From: Pollutimonas bauzanensis
Lineage (GTDB): Bacteria > Pseudomonadota > Gammaproteobacteria > Burkholderiales > Burkholderiaceae_B
Assembly: GCF_900129885.1 (NCBI RefSeq)
Contig: NZ_FQXE01000002.1
Coordinates: 1-64,000 of the forward strand
Direction of reading: 5' to 3'
DNA length: 64,000 bases
Below are positions 51,385 through 61,684 of the stretch, one piece after another (position 1 is the stretch's first letter; the number at the start of each line of letters is the position of its first letter). The notes beneath the pieces were generated by a model. It did not search any database and was not told where the DNA came from. It worked only from the letters and a program-made list of their open reading frames with translations. The translations under genes were made by a program, and so were the position numbers.

Positions 51385-53735
51385 CCGTCACTGAGCATCT
51401 CATAAAGATCCACATGCGTCTGCACGATCTTGCGGATATCGAATTCGCGTTCCGCCAGGCGCCGGCCCGCCTCGCCCATTTGATGCCGCAGTTGCGCGTC
51501 GCCGGCCAGGCGCATGACCGCATCGGCCAAGGCCCTGGCATTACGCACCGGCACCAGCAGACCGGATACCCCCGGCTCGATGGCATCCCGGCAGCCCGGA
51601 ACATCGGTCGTCACCACCGCCCGCCCGCAAGCCGCCGCTTCCACCAGCGACCTGGGCAAACCCTCGCGGTACGAAGGCAGTACCGCGATATGCGACTGCT
51701 GGTACAGCGCGGCAATGTCCGAGCGTTCGCCCAGGCATTCGACCACCCCTTCGCGCTGCCACCGGGCGAACTCCTCCTCGGAGACACTGGCCGGGTTGCC
51801 GGCGTCCGGCCCGCCCGCCAGCACCCAGCGCAAGCCGCCGGCGTGGCCCGCCGCCAGGCGGGCCGCCTCGACGAACTCGACGGCGCCCTTGTCCCGCAGC
51901 AGACGCGCCGCCATGATCGCGACCGGCGGGCCGTCCGGCTCGGGAACCGCCTGGAATTCGTTCAAATCCACGCCCGATCCCCGTATCAGCACGACCTGCT
52001 CGGGCCTGACCACTCCGGCCTTGCGCAATACATCGCGATCGTTGACGTTCTGGAAAATCACCCGGCTATTGGGATGGCCCAGCGCCAGCCGGTAAAGCAG
52101 GGTGGCGGCCAGGCGCAGAAAATCAAGGCCCTGGCCGCGCTTGGTAAAGACAAAGCCGAGGCCGGAAATGGCGGCGACATAGGCCGGCACGCCGGCAAGG
52201 CGCGCCGCAATGCCGCCATACAACACCGGCTTGATCGTCACGGCATGGACCACGTCGGGCCGCAAACGCCGGAACAGCCTCCACAAGGCGTAGATACTTT
52301 GTGTTTCCTGCACAGGGTGCTTGCCGCTGCGCGACATGGGAATGACATGGTGCGCGAGGCCATGCTCCACGATCTGCGGCACCGACGGGCCGTCCATGGT
52401 CGCCACATGCACCTCGAAGCCCGCCCGCTGCGCGCCCAGCGCCAGCGGCAAGCGGTGGGACAGGAAAAACGCGGGATTGTTCACCACGAACAACAAGCGC
52501 CGCGGCCGGCCCGCCCTGCCGCCGCCCGCCCCGGAATATGAAGCGTCCATCGCCGGACCGGGCCGGCGCGGATAATCCTGCGCCAGGCGCCGCCACACGA
52601 CATGATAGGCGTCCACCATGGCCTCGAGGCTGAACAATCGCCCTACCCGCTCGCGTCCCTGCCGCAAGCGCTCCCGCATCTGCGCGGTGCCCAGCTGGGC
52701 CACGGCCTGGTCCATGGCCTCGGACAAGGCCGCGGGATTCTGCGGCGGCGCCACCCAGCCCGCATCGCCGACGATTCTGGCGGCGTCGCCCACGTCGGTC
52801 ACCACGCATGCCACGCCCGTCGCCATGGCTTCGGCCACCACGTTCGGAAAGCCTTCGGCGCGGCTCGACAATACATGCAGGTCCAGCGCGTTCATCAACC
52901 TGGGGACATCATCGCGCCGGCCCAGCAGCTTCACCTTGCCGGCTATGCCATGGCCATTGATCAAGGCCATGAGCGCCTCGTTGGACGCGTCCATGCCATG
53001 GCCTATCAGCACGCAGCGCAGCGATGGATCGCGGGCCGCGCTCAGCGCAAAGGCGGCCAGCAGATTGGCGTGGTCCTTCAAGGGATTCCAGCGCGCCACG
53101 CTGCCGATCACGCCCGCCTCGCCGGCCCAGCCCCATTCGGCCCGCAATTCGGCGCGCGCCTGCTCGTCGGGCTGCCAGCAGGAAAGGTCGTAGCCGTTGG
53201 GAATGACCAGCATGCGGTCGGCCCGATAGCCCCATTGCCGGTGGCGCTGCGCGGCATTGTCGGCGCACGCCACGATCACTCCGGGCACCAGCCGCGACAA
53301 CCGCGCGCACAGCCACGACAAGGCCTTGGCCGAGCGGCTGCTTTTTTGCAGGTCGGCGCCCGAGTTGCGTATGCCCCAGGCGACGGCCTTGATGCCCGCC
53401 AGGCGGGCGGCCAGGCCGCCTATCAGGTCGGCGTGATACATCCAGGTCTGCACTACGTCGGGATTCAATTGGCGCAGCAGGCGATGCAGGCGCCACAAGC
53501 CCTTGAGCGCCCCGGCGGGCGTCTTCATGTCCAGCGTGTAGACCGCCACGCCGGCCGCGCGCAGGCGCGGGCCGAACACGCCTTCGTCTCCCATGGAGAT
53601 CACGCAATGGCGATCGGGCTGGGTGGGCGCGGTCAGCAGCCGGTGCAGCACGGTTTCGGCGCCGCCGTGGCCCAGGCCCGAAATAATATGCACCACCTGC
53701 AGTGGCCCGGGGTTCGTGTCCGCGTAGTCGCTCAT
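51381..53735 (-). CDS. Tandem fused GT4 glycosyltransferase (two catalytic domains)
   Basis: One uninterrupted frame of 784 residues contains two full GT4-type enzymes. The first (~10-390) starts VVHIISGLGHGGAETVLHRLL and has the nucleotide-binding end HVLSSRAEGFPNVVAEAMATG. A low-complexity linker (~395-430, Gly/Ala/Arg-rich) joins it to the second, which starts LLFVVNNPAFFLSHRLPLA and ends AVLPSYREGLPRSLVEAAACG. Each carries its own E-x7-E motif, so both may be active and add two sugars in succession. ATG at MDASYSG inside the linker has no ribosome site, so this looks like a true fusion. I start at ATG 53735. It overlaps the next GT gene by 4 bp. Confidence 0.85.
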   Translation of the reverse strand: MSDYADTNPGPLQVVHIISGLGHGGAETVLHRLLTAPTQPDRHCVISMGDEGVFGPRLRAAGVAVYTLDMKTPAGALKGLWRLHRLLRQLNPDVVQTWMYHADLIGGLAARLAGIKAVAWGIRNSGADLQKSSRSAKALSWLCARLSRLVPGVIVACADNAAQRHRQWGYRADRMLVIPNGYDLSCWQPDEQARAELRAEWGWAGEAGVIGSVARWNPLKDHANLLAAFALSAARDPSLRCVLIGHGMDASNEALMALINGHGIAGKVKLLGRRDDVPRLMNALDLHVLSSRAEGFPNVVAEAMATGVACVVTDVGDAARIVGDAGWVAPPQNPAALSEAMDQAVAQLGTAQMRERLRQGRERVGRLFSLEAMVDAYHVVWRRLAQDYPRRPGPAMDASYSGAGGGRAGRPRRLLFVVNNPAFFLSHRLPLALGAQRAGFEVHVATMDGPSVPQIVEHGLAHHVIPMSRSGKHPVQETQSIYALWRLFRRLRPDVVHAVTIKPVLYGGIAARLAGVPAYVAAISGLGFVFTKRGQGLDFLRLAATLLYRLALGHPNSRVIFQNVNDRDVLRKAGVVRPEQVVLIRGSGVDLNEFQAVPEPDGPPVAIMAARLLRDKGAVEFVEAARLAAGHAGGLRWVLAGGPDAGNPASVSEEEFARWQREGVVECLGERSDIAALYQQSHIAVLPSYREGLPRSLVEAAACGRAVVTTDVPGCRDAIEPGVSGLLVPVRNARALADAVMRLAGDAQLRHQMGEAGRRLAEREFDIRKIVQTHVDLYEMLSDG

Positions 53736-54868
53736 GCTGTGCCTTCCTGGTCTTGCGGCTCGCGCACGCTGGCTATCAAGCCGTCCCACTGGTGCAATAC
53801 TTCGTGCAGCTCATAGCGGTCGCGCACCGCGATGGCGGCATGCTTGCCCAGCACATCGCGCAAAACGGGATCGGCCATCAATTGGCCCAGCGCGCCGGCA
53901 AGCGCCTGCTGGTCGCCCAGCGGCACCAGCAGGGCGTCTTCTCCGTCGTTGCTTATCTCGCGCGGGCCGCTGGGGCAATCGACCGTTACGCATGCCAGCC
54001 CCAGCGCCATGGCTTCCAGCAGCACATTGGGGAAGCCCTCCACCTCGGACGTCAGGACAAAGACATCGGCCTTGGCCAGTTCCTGCCAGGGCTCGGCGCT
54101 GCGGCCGGGCAGGAATGCCCGCGCCTCCAGCCCGCCGTCCCGGATCTGCTGCGTCAGGCCGGCGCGCAGAGGGCCCTCGCCCCAGATATACAGGTCCCAT
54201 TCCGGGAAGCCTTCGGCCAAGGCGGCAAATGCCTGTATCAGCGACTCGAAGCGCTTGATCGGCACCAGCCTGCCCATCGCCACCAGGCGGCGGCGCTGGT
54301 CGGGGTCCGGAACAGGACGCGCCGTGAAAGGCCCCGCCAGCTCCGGCGGCAAGGGGTTGGGAATGACAGCCAGGCGCTGCAGCGCCGGCAGCATTTTGCG
54401 GAAAGGCTCGGCACTGGCCTGGGCCTGCACCGTGACCAGGCTGGCCCAGGGATAGGTATGGCGGCGCAGCCAGGCCAGCGTCTTGCCGGCGCTGGTGCTG
54501 ACCGCCGGATTGGTTCTTTCGCAGACGATGGTGGGCACGCCCAGCCCGCGGGTGGCCAGCAGCACCATCACGTTCACGTTGGTCAGGAAGGAAATAATCA
54601 CGTCGGGCCTGGTTTCCTTGACCAGGCGCCGCATGGCGAACCACTTGCGCACGCTGGCCAGCCGCGTCTTGCCCAGCCATCCCATGCGGTCCGCCAGCCA
54701 TATCAATTTGACGCCGCGGTCGAGGCGGTAGAACAGCCTGCCTTTTTTCGTGTAGCTGGGAACCAGTATCACCTGGTCGCCGCGCGCCGCCCAGGCGCTG
54801 GCCAGCGTGGCCGCCACCCGTTCGGCGCCCCCGGCATGCATGGAACTGACGAAAAACAATATTTTCAT
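53732..54868 (-). CDS. GT4-family glycosyltransferase
   Basis: This 378-residue GT-B enzyme has KILFFVSSMHAGGAERVAATLASAW at the start and the donor site DVFVLTSEVEGFPNVLLEAMALGLACV (E-x7-E) at the end. Family 4 enzymes transfer hexoses or hexosamines with retention. It overlaps asnB upstream and the fused GT downstream (ATGA both sides), so these are translated as a unit. The sugar added cannot be read from the sequence. Confidence 0.9.
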   Translation of the reverse strand: MKILFFVSSMHAGGAERVAATLASAWAARGDQVILVPSYTKKGRLFYRLDRGVKLIWLADRMGWLGKTRLASVRKWFAMRRLVKETRPDVIISFLTNVNVMVLLATRGLGVPTIVCERTNPAVSTSAGKTLAWLRRHTYPWASLVTVQAQASAEPFRKMLPALQRLAVIPNPLPPELAGPFTARPVPDPDQRRRLVAMGRLVPIKRFESLIQAFAALAEGFPEWDLYIWGEGPLRAGLTQQIRDGGLEARAFLPGRSAEPWQELAKADVFVLTSEVEGFPNVLLEAMALGLACVTVDCPSGPREISNDGEDALLVPLGDQQALAGALGQLMADPVLRDVLGKHAAIAVRDRYELHEVLHQWDGLIASVREPQDQEGTA

Positions 54869-56781
54869 GAGTGCCCCGCGCCCGCCGCCGAGTTATGCTC
54901 CAGCCATGCCTGCGTCATCAGAATGCTCCATAAGTGGGTGCTCCAGTCGCGTTTGCCGGCCTGGTGCTCCTGCCATTTGCGCACGATAGGCTCGGCGTGG
55001 AACAGGCCCTGCTGGCGCAAGCGCGCAGGGTCCAGCAAGGCCGCCGCCCAGTCCCGCAGCGGCCCGCGCAGCCACGCGGCCAGCGGAACCGAGAAGCCTT
55101 TCTTGGGCCTGTCGACCATCTGGCGCGGCACATGCTTGTACAGCAATTGGCGCAGCAGCCATTTCCCCTGGCCGTCCCGTATCTTGTAATCGCGCGGCAG
55201 CCGCTGCGCAAACTCGAACACGCGGTGGTCTATCATCGGCACCCGGGTCTCCAGGCTGGCCGCCATCGCCGCCCGGTCCACCTTCACCAGGATATCGTCA
55301 GGCAGATAGGTTAGCGCATCGAGCAGCATCATGCGTTCGAAGATGGCGTCGTCGGACGGCTCGTCGAACGCCGTCGCGGGAATATCGGCGCCTATCACCA
55401 CCTGCGCCGGATCTTTCCAGTACGACACGAATTGCTGATAGAACTTGCCGGAGTGGTCCGCCGCCAGCACTTGCGCCAATTTGTCGAACTGTTCGCCGGC
55501 GCGCCCCGCGGCTAGCCATCCGGCGCCCAGGCGCGCCGCCGCGGCCATGGGACCGCGCAAGGGCGCCGGGATGGATGCGCGCTTGTCCCACCAGCGGCTG
55601 GCGCGAAAATAACGCGAATAACCGCCGAACAATTCATCGCCGCCGTCGCCGGACAATGCCACCGTTACGTGGCGGCGCGCCATGCGCGTCACCAGTATGG
55701 TCGGAATCTGCGAGGAATCGGCAAAGGGCTCGTCGTACAGGCCTCCCAGGCCGGGAACCACCGCCAGCGCATCGCCGGCGCTGACGTAGAGTTCGGTATG
55801 GTCGGTGCCCAGATGGGCGGCAACGGCCTTGGCGTGTTCGGCCTCGTTATAGGCCGGTTCATTGAAGCCGATGGAAAAGGTCTTGACGGCCTGCGCATTG
55901 TCTTTCTGCATCAGCGCGACGACGATGGACGAGTCTATGCCGCCGGACAGGAAGGCCCCCAGGTCGACGTCGGAAATCATCTGGCCCTTTACCGCCGAGG
56001 CCAGCACGGTTTCGAGCGCCTGCACGGCCTCGCCGTCCGACCCGAAGGACAGGCTATTGCCGCGGGCCTGCCGCGCGACTTCCCGGGCCGACCAATAGCG
56101 CTGGGCCAAGGGCAGCGCGCCATGCTGGCGCTGCTCCTGCGACAGCTGGAGCCAGGAGCCCGGCTCCAGCTTCCTGATCGCGCTGTATATGCTGAAAGGG
56201 GCGGGAATATAGTTGTGGCGCACCAGCAGGGACAAGGCCTTGCGGTCCGGCTCTTTATTGAAGCCCGGTATGCCGGTAAGCGCCTTGAGTTCCGAGGCGA
56301 ATACGAAATTGCCGGCGACAAAGCCCATATACAGCGGCTTTTCGCCCATGCGGTCGCGCATCAGCGTCAGCGTGCGCTCCTGGCGATCCCACAAGGCCAT
56401 GGCGAACATGCCCACGGCCGCCTGCAGGGTGCTCTGCACGCCCCAGGCGGCGAACCCGGCCAGTATGGTCTCGGTATCGGAGTGCCCGCGCCAGGCGGGT
56501 GCATGCCCCTGGGCCTGCAGATCGGCGCGCAGCTCCAGATGGTTGTAGATCTCGCCGTTCAACACCAGCGCGTAGCGCCCGCAGGCCGATATCATGGGCT
56601 GGTGCCCGGCCTCTGTCAGGTCCAGGATGGCCAGGCGCACATGGCCCAGCGCCAGGCCGGCCTGCTGGTCTTCCCAATAGCCCTCGCTGTCCGGGCCGCG
56701 ATGCCGCAAGCTGCGGCATCCGGCCCCGACCACGGCCCGCTTGTCCGGCAGGGCGCCCCATATTCCAACGATTCCACACAT
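54865..56781 (-). CDS. asnB: AsnB-type glutamine-dependent amidotransferase in a polysaccharide operon
   Basis: This 638-residue class II amidotransferase has Cys2 at the N-terminus (MCGIVGIWG) and the glutaminase residues RLAILDLTEAGHQPM and NGEIYNH. The synthetase domain has the PP-loop GAFLSGGIDSSIVVALM and the conserved VALSGDGGDELFGGYSRYF. It could make asparagine, but enzymes of this type in O-antigen loci (for example WbpS of P. aeruginosa) are assigned to amidation of uronic acids. With TviB/TviC making UDP-GalNAcA in the same operon, amidation of GalNAcA to GalNAcAN is a reasonable inference. Confidence 0.85.
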   Translation of the reverse strand: MCGIVGIWGALPDKRAVVGAGCRSLRHRGPDSEGYWEDQQAGLALGHVRLAILDLTEAGHQPMISACGRYALVLNGEIYNHLELRADLQAQGHAPAWRGHSDTETILAGFAAWGVQSTLQAAVGMFAMALWDRQERTLTLMRDRMGEKPLYMGFVAGNFVFASELKALTGIPGFNKEPDRKALSLLVRHNYIPAPFSIYSAIRKLEPGSWLQLSQEQRQHGALPLAQRYWSAREVARQARGNSLSFGSDGEAVQALETVLASAVKGQMISDVDLGAFLSGGIDSSIVVALMQKDNAQAVKTFSIGFNEPAYNEAEHAKAVAAHLGTDHTELYVSAGDALAVVPGLGGLYDEPFADSSQIPTILVTRMARRHVTVALSGDGGDELFGGYSRYFRASRWWDKRASIPAPLRGPMAAAARLGAGWLAAGRAGEQFDKLAQVLAADHSGKFYQQFVSYWKDPAQVVIGADIPATAFDEPSDDAIFERMMLLDALTYLPDDILVKVDRAAMAASLETRVPMIDHRVFEFAQRLPRDYKIRDGQGKWLLRQLLYKHVPRQMVDRPKKGFSVPLAAWLRGPLRDWAAALLDPARLRQQGLFHAEPIVRKWQEHQAGKRDWSTHLWSILMTQAWLEHNSAAGAGHS

Positions 56782-56808
56782 AGTCTGCTCGCTTCCAGGC
56801 TCGCGGCC

Positions 56809-57933
56809 TCAATGGACTTCAAATAAATGGCCCCACAAGGCCATCACCCGTGTCGTGGAAAACCGGTCGCGCACGTCGACGGCGCGCCGCGCATAGGCAG
56901 CGCGCTGCTCCCGATGCGCCATCATGTCCGACAAATGGGCGGCCAGCGCTTCGTCGTCCTCGGCAGGACGGACCAGCACGCCGTCGATGCCATTGCGCAC
57001 GATTTCGCGCGGCCCGGTCTCGCAATCGAAAGCCACCGGCGCCAGGCCGCTGGCCATGGCTTCCAGCAAGGTATTGGACAGGCCCTCGACGCGCGAGCTC
57101 AGCACATACAGGTCGGACTGCGCGTACCAGTCGCCCACATTGCCCACCCGCCCCGGCATGCTGACGCGCGCCGCCAGGCCGGCTTCGTCTATCTGGCTTT
57201 GCAGCGCGTCGCGGCAATCGCCCTCGCCCAGGATCACCAGGTCCCAATCCGGAAACTGCCTGGCTACCGCGTGGAAAGCCCGTATCAGCAGATCGAAGCC
57301 TTTGTGCGGATGCAGCCGCCCGGCGGCCAGCAGGCGCAGGCGCCCATCGCGCGGCGGCGGCGGCAGCAGCGGCTCGGCGCGATCCAGAGGCCAGCGTACC
57401 GCGTTGGGGATCACGGTCACTTGCGAGCCCGGCACGTGCTCCCGCAGCCACGCGGCCGTGCCCGAGGTGAGCGCCACCACCGCCGCCGCCCGGGGATAGG
57501 CCCAGCGCCGCAGGCGCAGCCACATTTCGGGCAGCTCCTGCGAGGGCGGGTGGGTATGTTCGGTGGCGATCACCCGGCAAGGCTGGCCGCGCGCCGCGAC
57601 GATGGCCAGGACCGACGCGGTCGTCATCATGCCCAGCACGATGGTCGGGCGCTCGCGCTTGATCAGGCGGCGCAGGGCCCACACGCGCCGCAGGTTCGCG
57701 ATGGCGGCGCTCAGCCTGCCGGTGCTGAAAGCGGCCGTCCCCAAGGCATAGCGCTTGACCGCCGCGTGCAGGGGATATACGTCCGTGCCGGCGTCGGCCT
57801 GGGTGACCAGCGTGACCTTGTAGCCGCGCTGCACCCAGTAGGCGCTCAAATCGGCCGCCACCCGCTCGGCCCCCCCGCCACTCAAGGAATGGATGACTAT
57901 CATCAGGTGGGGTTGAAAACGCAAAGAACTCAA
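56809..57933 (-). CDS. GT4-family glycosyltransferase
   Basis: A GT-B enzyme of about 374 residues. MIVIHSLSGGGAERVAADLSAYWVQRGYKV is the acceptor-side start and DLYVLSSRVEGLSNTLLEAMASGLAPV the donor site (E-x7-E). The start is uncertain: TTG 57933 follows AGGT and gives MSSLRFQPHLM, while ATG 57903 has no clear ribosome site. It lies between the flippase gene and asnB. Confidence 0.87.
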   Translation of the reverse strand: MSSLRFQPHLMIVIHSLSGGGAERVAADLSAYWVQRGYKVTLVTQADAGTDVYPLHAAVKRYALGTAAFSTGRLSAAIANLRRVWALRRLIKRERPTIVLGMMTTASVLAIVAARGQPCRVIATEHTHPPSQELPEMWLRLRRWAYPRAAAVVALTSGTAAWLREHVPGSQVTVIPNAVRWPLDRAEPLLPPPPRDGRLRLLAAGRLHPHKGFDLLIRAFHAVARQFPDWDLVILGEGDCRDALQSQIDEAGLAARVSMPGRVGNVGDWYAQSDLYVLSSRVEGLSNTLLEAMASGLAPVAFDCETGPREIVRNGIDGVLVRPAEDDEALAAHLSDMMAHREQRAAYARRAVDVRDRFSTTRVMALWGHLFEVH

Positions 57934-57955
57934 GACAATACCTGTATCTGAAAAA

Positions 57956-59305
57956 CTAACTGGACGTCTTCGCCAAAGGGGCGGGACGCAAGGCCACCAC
58001 GACATAGCAGGCATACGACAAGGCATACATCATGCTGGTCGCCAGCATGATCCCCGCGGGCCCCATGACGGGGGCCAGTACCTGATTCATGATCGCCTTC
58101 AGGACAAAATTGGCCACGGCTATCATGGCCATGATCCGGTAGCGATTCTGGCTGGCCAGCAACTGGACCAGTATCAGCACGCCAAAATAAAACGGCAATT
58201 GCAACAGACCCCAGCGCAGCACATGGGCCACCGTCTGGGTATTCTGCGCAGTGAAAGCGCCGCGCTCGAACAGCAGGCTGACGCCCCACGGCGCCAGCAC
58301 CCAGCCGGCCAATGTCACGGCGGCGCCGCCCAGCAGCATCAGCACCGACCACTTGAGCGCCGTGGACCGCGCCCGCCCGGGGTCGCCGCGCCCGTGTATA
58401 TCGGCCAGCACGGGCAGGGCCGCGCGCCCCACGGACGCCGCGCCTATTCCCAGCAGCAGGGACAACAGCCGGCTCGCATAGCCCAGCGTGGCGTTGGCAT
58501 TGGCGCCCAGATTGGCCGCCGTATACTGGTCTATCGGCCCGACGAAACTCATGGCCACCTGCCCTATCAGCATCACGCCGGCCGCCTTGACCAGGTCGGG
58601 CCACTGGTGGGAAGCCAGGCTCAGCCTGGGCCTGCCCCACATGCCGTCGGCCTTGGCCGCCAGCCAGAGCAGCCATACCGACTGGATCAGGTAGCCGGCC
58701 AGCGTGCCCCACAGCAGCGGCCCCACATCCCCGGCCGTGGCCGCCAGCATGACCCAGGCCAATATGACCACCGCCGGCACGCTGTCGAGCAAGGTGTTGA
58801 TATGCCGCTCGTGCGCCCGCAACCGCGCCGCGCTGATGCCCGTCATCAGGGTGAACAGGGCCGCCGGGGCGAACGCCAGGGTCAGCTGCTCGCTCATGCG
58901 GCGCGCCTCGGCGGGCAGCCCCTGCCCCGCGAAATCCAGCACCCACGGCCAGGCCGCGTAGGTCAGCACCGCAAGCACCGTGCCCGCCGCTATCACCCAG
59001 CCCTGCAATTCTCCGAGAAAACGCGCGCGGCTGGCGCGGTCCTCGTAGCGGGTGCGCACCAGCACGGGTATCAGCACCACCGACAAGGCGCCGACGATGG
59101 TGATAGGCAGCCAGTTCGCCATGGTCATGGTGAACTGGTAGGCATCCACGACGTCGCTCACCCCGTAGCGGTAGGCCACCGCCATTTCCTTGAAAGCGCC
59201 GGCCGCTTTGCCCAGCAACAAAAAAAAGGCCACACGCATCGCGCCTTGCGCGATGCGTCTGTGGTCGGAGTGCAGGCCGGAAAGTCGCTGCTTTAAGGTT
59301 TTCAA
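57956..59305 (-). CDS. MurJ/MviN-type flippase of the polysaccharide operon (Wzx role)
   Basis: This integral membrane protein of about 449 residues has 12-14 helices and the MOP-superfamily start AFFLLLGKAAGAFKEMAVAYRYG. It has RLLSLLLGIGAASVGRAALPVLADI and LLFERGAFTAQNTQTVAHVLRWG, which match MurJ/MviN. Within this operon it should flip the lipid-linked repeat unit. Start is uncertain: TTG 59305, right after the tviC stop, or ATG 59238 with AAGG upstream. A second, housekeeping MurJ is expected elsewhere. Confidence 0.83.
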   Translation of the reverse strand: MKTLKQRLSGLHSDHRRIAQGAMRVAFFLLLGKAAGAFKEMAVAYRYGVSDVVDAYQFTMTMANWLPITIVGALSVVLIPVLVRTRYEDRASRARFLGELQGWVIAAGTVLAVLTYAAWPWVLDFAGQGLPAEARRMSEQLTLAFAPAALFTLMTGISAARLRAHERHINTLLDSVPAVVILAWVMLAATAGDVGPLLWGTLAGYLIQSVWLLWLAAKADGMWGRPRLSLASHQWPDLVKAAGVMLIGQVAMSFVGPIDQYTAANLGANANATLGYASRLLSLLLGIGAASVGRAALPVLADIHGRGDPGRARSTALKWSVLMLLGGAAVTLAGWVLAPWGVSLLFERGAFTAQNTQTVAHVLRWGLLQLPFYFGVLILVQLLASQNRYRIMAMIAVANFVLKAIMNQVLAPVMGPAGIMLATSMMYALSYACYVVVALRPAPLAKTSS

Positions 59306-59306
59306 G

Positions 59307-60332
59307 CTAACGCAAGAACTGCGTATACCAGGGCATGGAAACTTCCAGGCCCTGCACGATATTGTGCATAGGCTCATAGCCCAGCAATTGCTTGGCCTTG
59401 CTGATATCGGCTTGCGAATGGCGCACGTCGCCGGCGCGGAATTCGCTGTAGACCGGCGGCTTGTCGTAGACGATGCCGTTATTGCCCAGGGCCTTGGCCA
59501 GGTATTCGAACAGCTCGTTGAGGCTGGTGCGGGCGTTGAAAGCCACGTTGTAGACTTGGTTGACCCCGTCCGGCTGCGCCAGGGCCGCCAGGATATTGGC
59601 CTGCACGACGTTGTCGATAAAGCAGAAGTCGCGGCTGGTTTCGCCGTCGCCATTCACGACGACGTCTTCGCCGCGTATCATGGCGGCCACCCATTTGGGG
59701 ATCACGGCCGCGTAGGCGCCGTTGGGGTCCTGGCGCTTGCCGAAGACATTGAAATAGCGCAAGCCCACGCTGCCGAAGCCGTAGGCGCGGGTGAAGACAT
59801 CGGCGTACAGTTCGTTCACGTACTTGGTCACCGCATAAGGCGACAAGGGGCGGCCAATGCGTTCCTCGACCTTGGGCAGGGCTTCGTGATCGCCGTAGGT
59901 CGAGCTGGATGCCGCGTAGACGAAGGACTGGACTTTCTCGTCGCGCGCCGCCACCAGCATGTTCAGGAAACCGTTGATGTTCACGGCGTTGGTGGTGATG
60001 GGGTCCTGCAGGGAACGCGGCACGGAACCCAGCGCCGCCTGGTGCAGCACATAATCGACGCCCGACACCGCCTTGCGGCAAGCGTCCAGGTCGCGGATAT
60101 CGCCTTCCTGGAAGCTGAAATTCTCCCATTGCTGCGGGGTGACGGTTTTCTGGACTTCGTCGAGGTTGTACTGGTGGCCGGTCGCGAAGTTGTCCAGGCC
60201 GACCACTTTCTGGCCCATCTGCAACAGTGTTTCCAGCAGGTTGGAACCGATGAAGCCCGCGCACCCGGTAACCAGCCACACTTTGGGTTCCGACTGCAGG
60301 TTTGCAGCCACTTCCTGATAACGAGTACTCAT
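59307..60332 (-). CDS. tviC: UDP-GlcNAc(A) C4-epimerase, TviC/WbpP type
   Basis: This 341-residue short-chain epimerase has the NAD motif [17 protein letters not shown] and the active-site [10 protein letters not shown] and [11 protein letters not shown] (YxxxK). [23 protein letters not shown] is the mark of the WbpP/TviC/Gne group with its larger pocket for N-acetylated sugars. With TviB it gives UDP-GalNAc(A). It lies 23 bp after tviB. Confidence 0.93.
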   Translation of the reverse strand: MSTRYQEVAANLQSEPKVWLVTGCAGFIGSNLLETLLQMGQKVVGLDNFATGHQYNLDEVQKTVTPQQWENFSFQEGDIRDLDACRKAVSGVDYVLHQAALGSVPRSLQDPITTNAVNINGFLNMLVAARDEKVQSFVYAASSSTYGDHEALPKVEERIGRPLSPYAVTKYVNELYADVFTRAYGFGSVGLRYFNVFGKRQDPNGAYAAVIPKWVAAMIRGEDVVVNGDGETSRDFCFIDNVVQANILAALAQPDGVNQVYNVAFNARTSLNELFEYLAKALGNNGIVYDKPPVYSEFRAGDVRHSQADISKAKQLLGYEPMHNIVQGLEVSMPWYTQFLR

Positions 60333-60355
60333 ATAATGCCTTTCAACTTTCTGAA

Positions 60356-61630
60356 TTACAGCCGCAGATCGGATTCGTCGGCAGTCAATACATATTTAAG
60401 ATCATAGAGAACGTGCTCGGGCTTGCCCAGGGCGCGTATCGCCTCGCAGCCCATCGCCACGAACTGCTGGTGCGACACTGCGAGAATGATTCCATCGTAG
60501 GCTCCTGCCTCGAGGCTTGCAACCGGCGCGATGCTATATTCATGCATGGCCGCTTCCGGATCGACCCAGGGATCGTAGACATCGACTTCGATGTTGTATT
60601 CGCCCAGCTCGCTGACGATGTCCACGATGCGGGTATTGCGCAGGTCGGGGCAGTTTTCCTTGAAGGCCAGGCCCATGACCAGCACCTTGGAACCCTGCAC
60701 CTGGATGCGCCGCTTGGTCATGAGCTTGACCAGTTGCGACACCACATAGCCGCCCATGGAATCGTTCAGCCGGCGCCCCGCCAGGATGATTTCCGGGTGA
60801 TAGCCGATAGACTGGGCCTTGTGCGTGAGGTAGTAGGGATCCACGCCTATGCAGTGCCCGCCCACCAGGCCCGGCCGGAACGGCAGGAAATTCCACTTGG
60901 TGCCCGCCGCTTCCAGGACGGCCTGGGTATCGATGCCCATTTTATTGAAAATCAGGGCCAGTTCATTGATCAGCGCGATATTGACATCGCGCTGGGTGTT
61001 TTCAATGACCTTGGCGGCCTCGGCCACGCGTATGGACGGCGCCTTGTGCGTGCCGGCGACGATGATCTGGCCATACAGCGCGTCGACCAGGTCGGCGATT
61101 TCCGGCGTCGAGCCGGAAGTGACCTTCTTGATCGTCGATACGCGGTGCGCCTTGTCGCCCGGATTGATGCGTTCCGGGCTGTAGCCCGCGAAAAAATCCT
61201 GGTTGAAGCGCAAGCCCGAGATGCGTTCGAGCACGGGCACGCATTCTTCCTCGGTCGCGCCCGGATAAACCGTGGATTCGTAAATCACGATGTCGCCGCG
61301 CTTGAGCACCTTGCCTATGGTTTCGCTGGCGCGCACCAGCGGCGTCAGGTCCGGCTGCTTGTATTCATCGATGGGCGTGGGCACGGTCACGATGAATACA
61401 TTGGCTTCGGCCAGGTGGGTCGGTTCGCCGGTGAAGCGCAAATGGGTGGCTTCGGCAAGCTCCTGGGCGTCGACCTCCAGCGTGTGGTCCTGTCCGTCCT
61501 TCAGTTCGGATATCCGGCGGGCATTGATGTCGAACCCCAGGACCTGGCGCTTTTTACCGAACTCGACCGCCAGAGGCAGGCCCACGTAGCCCAAACCAAC
61601 TACGGCAAGTTTCACATCTTGAATTTCCAA
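60356..61630 (-). CDS. tviB: UDP-N-acetylhexosamine 6-dehydrogenase, TviB/WbpO type
   Basis: This 424-residue UDP-sugar dehydrogenase has the NAD motif [21 protein letters not shown], the middle domain [20 protein letters not shown], and the catalytic Cys in [30 protein letters not shown] is in the C-terminal domain. This subgroup oxidises UDP-GlcNAc or UDP-GalNAc to the uronic acid, as in Vi-antigen and P. aeruginosa O6 synthesis. It follows the WecA-like gene by 54 bp and precedes tviC. Confidence 0.95.
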   Translation of the reverse strand: MEIQDVKLAVVGLGYVGLPLAVEFGKKRQVLGFDINARRISELKDGQDHTLEVDAQELAEATHLRFTGEPTHLAEANVFIVTVPTPIDEYKQPDLTPLVRASETIGKVLKRGDIVIYESTVYPGATEEECVPVLERISGLRFNQDFFAGYSPERINPGDKAHRVSTIKKVTSGSTPEIADLVDALYGQIIVAGTHKAPSIRVAEAAKVIENTQRDVNIALINELALIFNKMGIDTQAVLEAAGTKWNFLPFRPGLVGGHCIGVDPYYLTHKAQSIGYHPEIILAGRRLNDSMGGYVVSQLVKLMTKRRIQVQGSKVLVMGLAFKENCPDLRNTRIVDIVSELGEYNIEVDVYDPWVDPEAAMHEYSIAPVASLEAGAYDGIILAVSHQQFVAMGCEAIRALGKPEHVLYDLKYVLTADESDLRL

Positions 61631-61684
61631 CTTGTTCTCCCAGGCAATATGCGTAAAGAAAGAAGACGAATCTTATGAAGAGGC

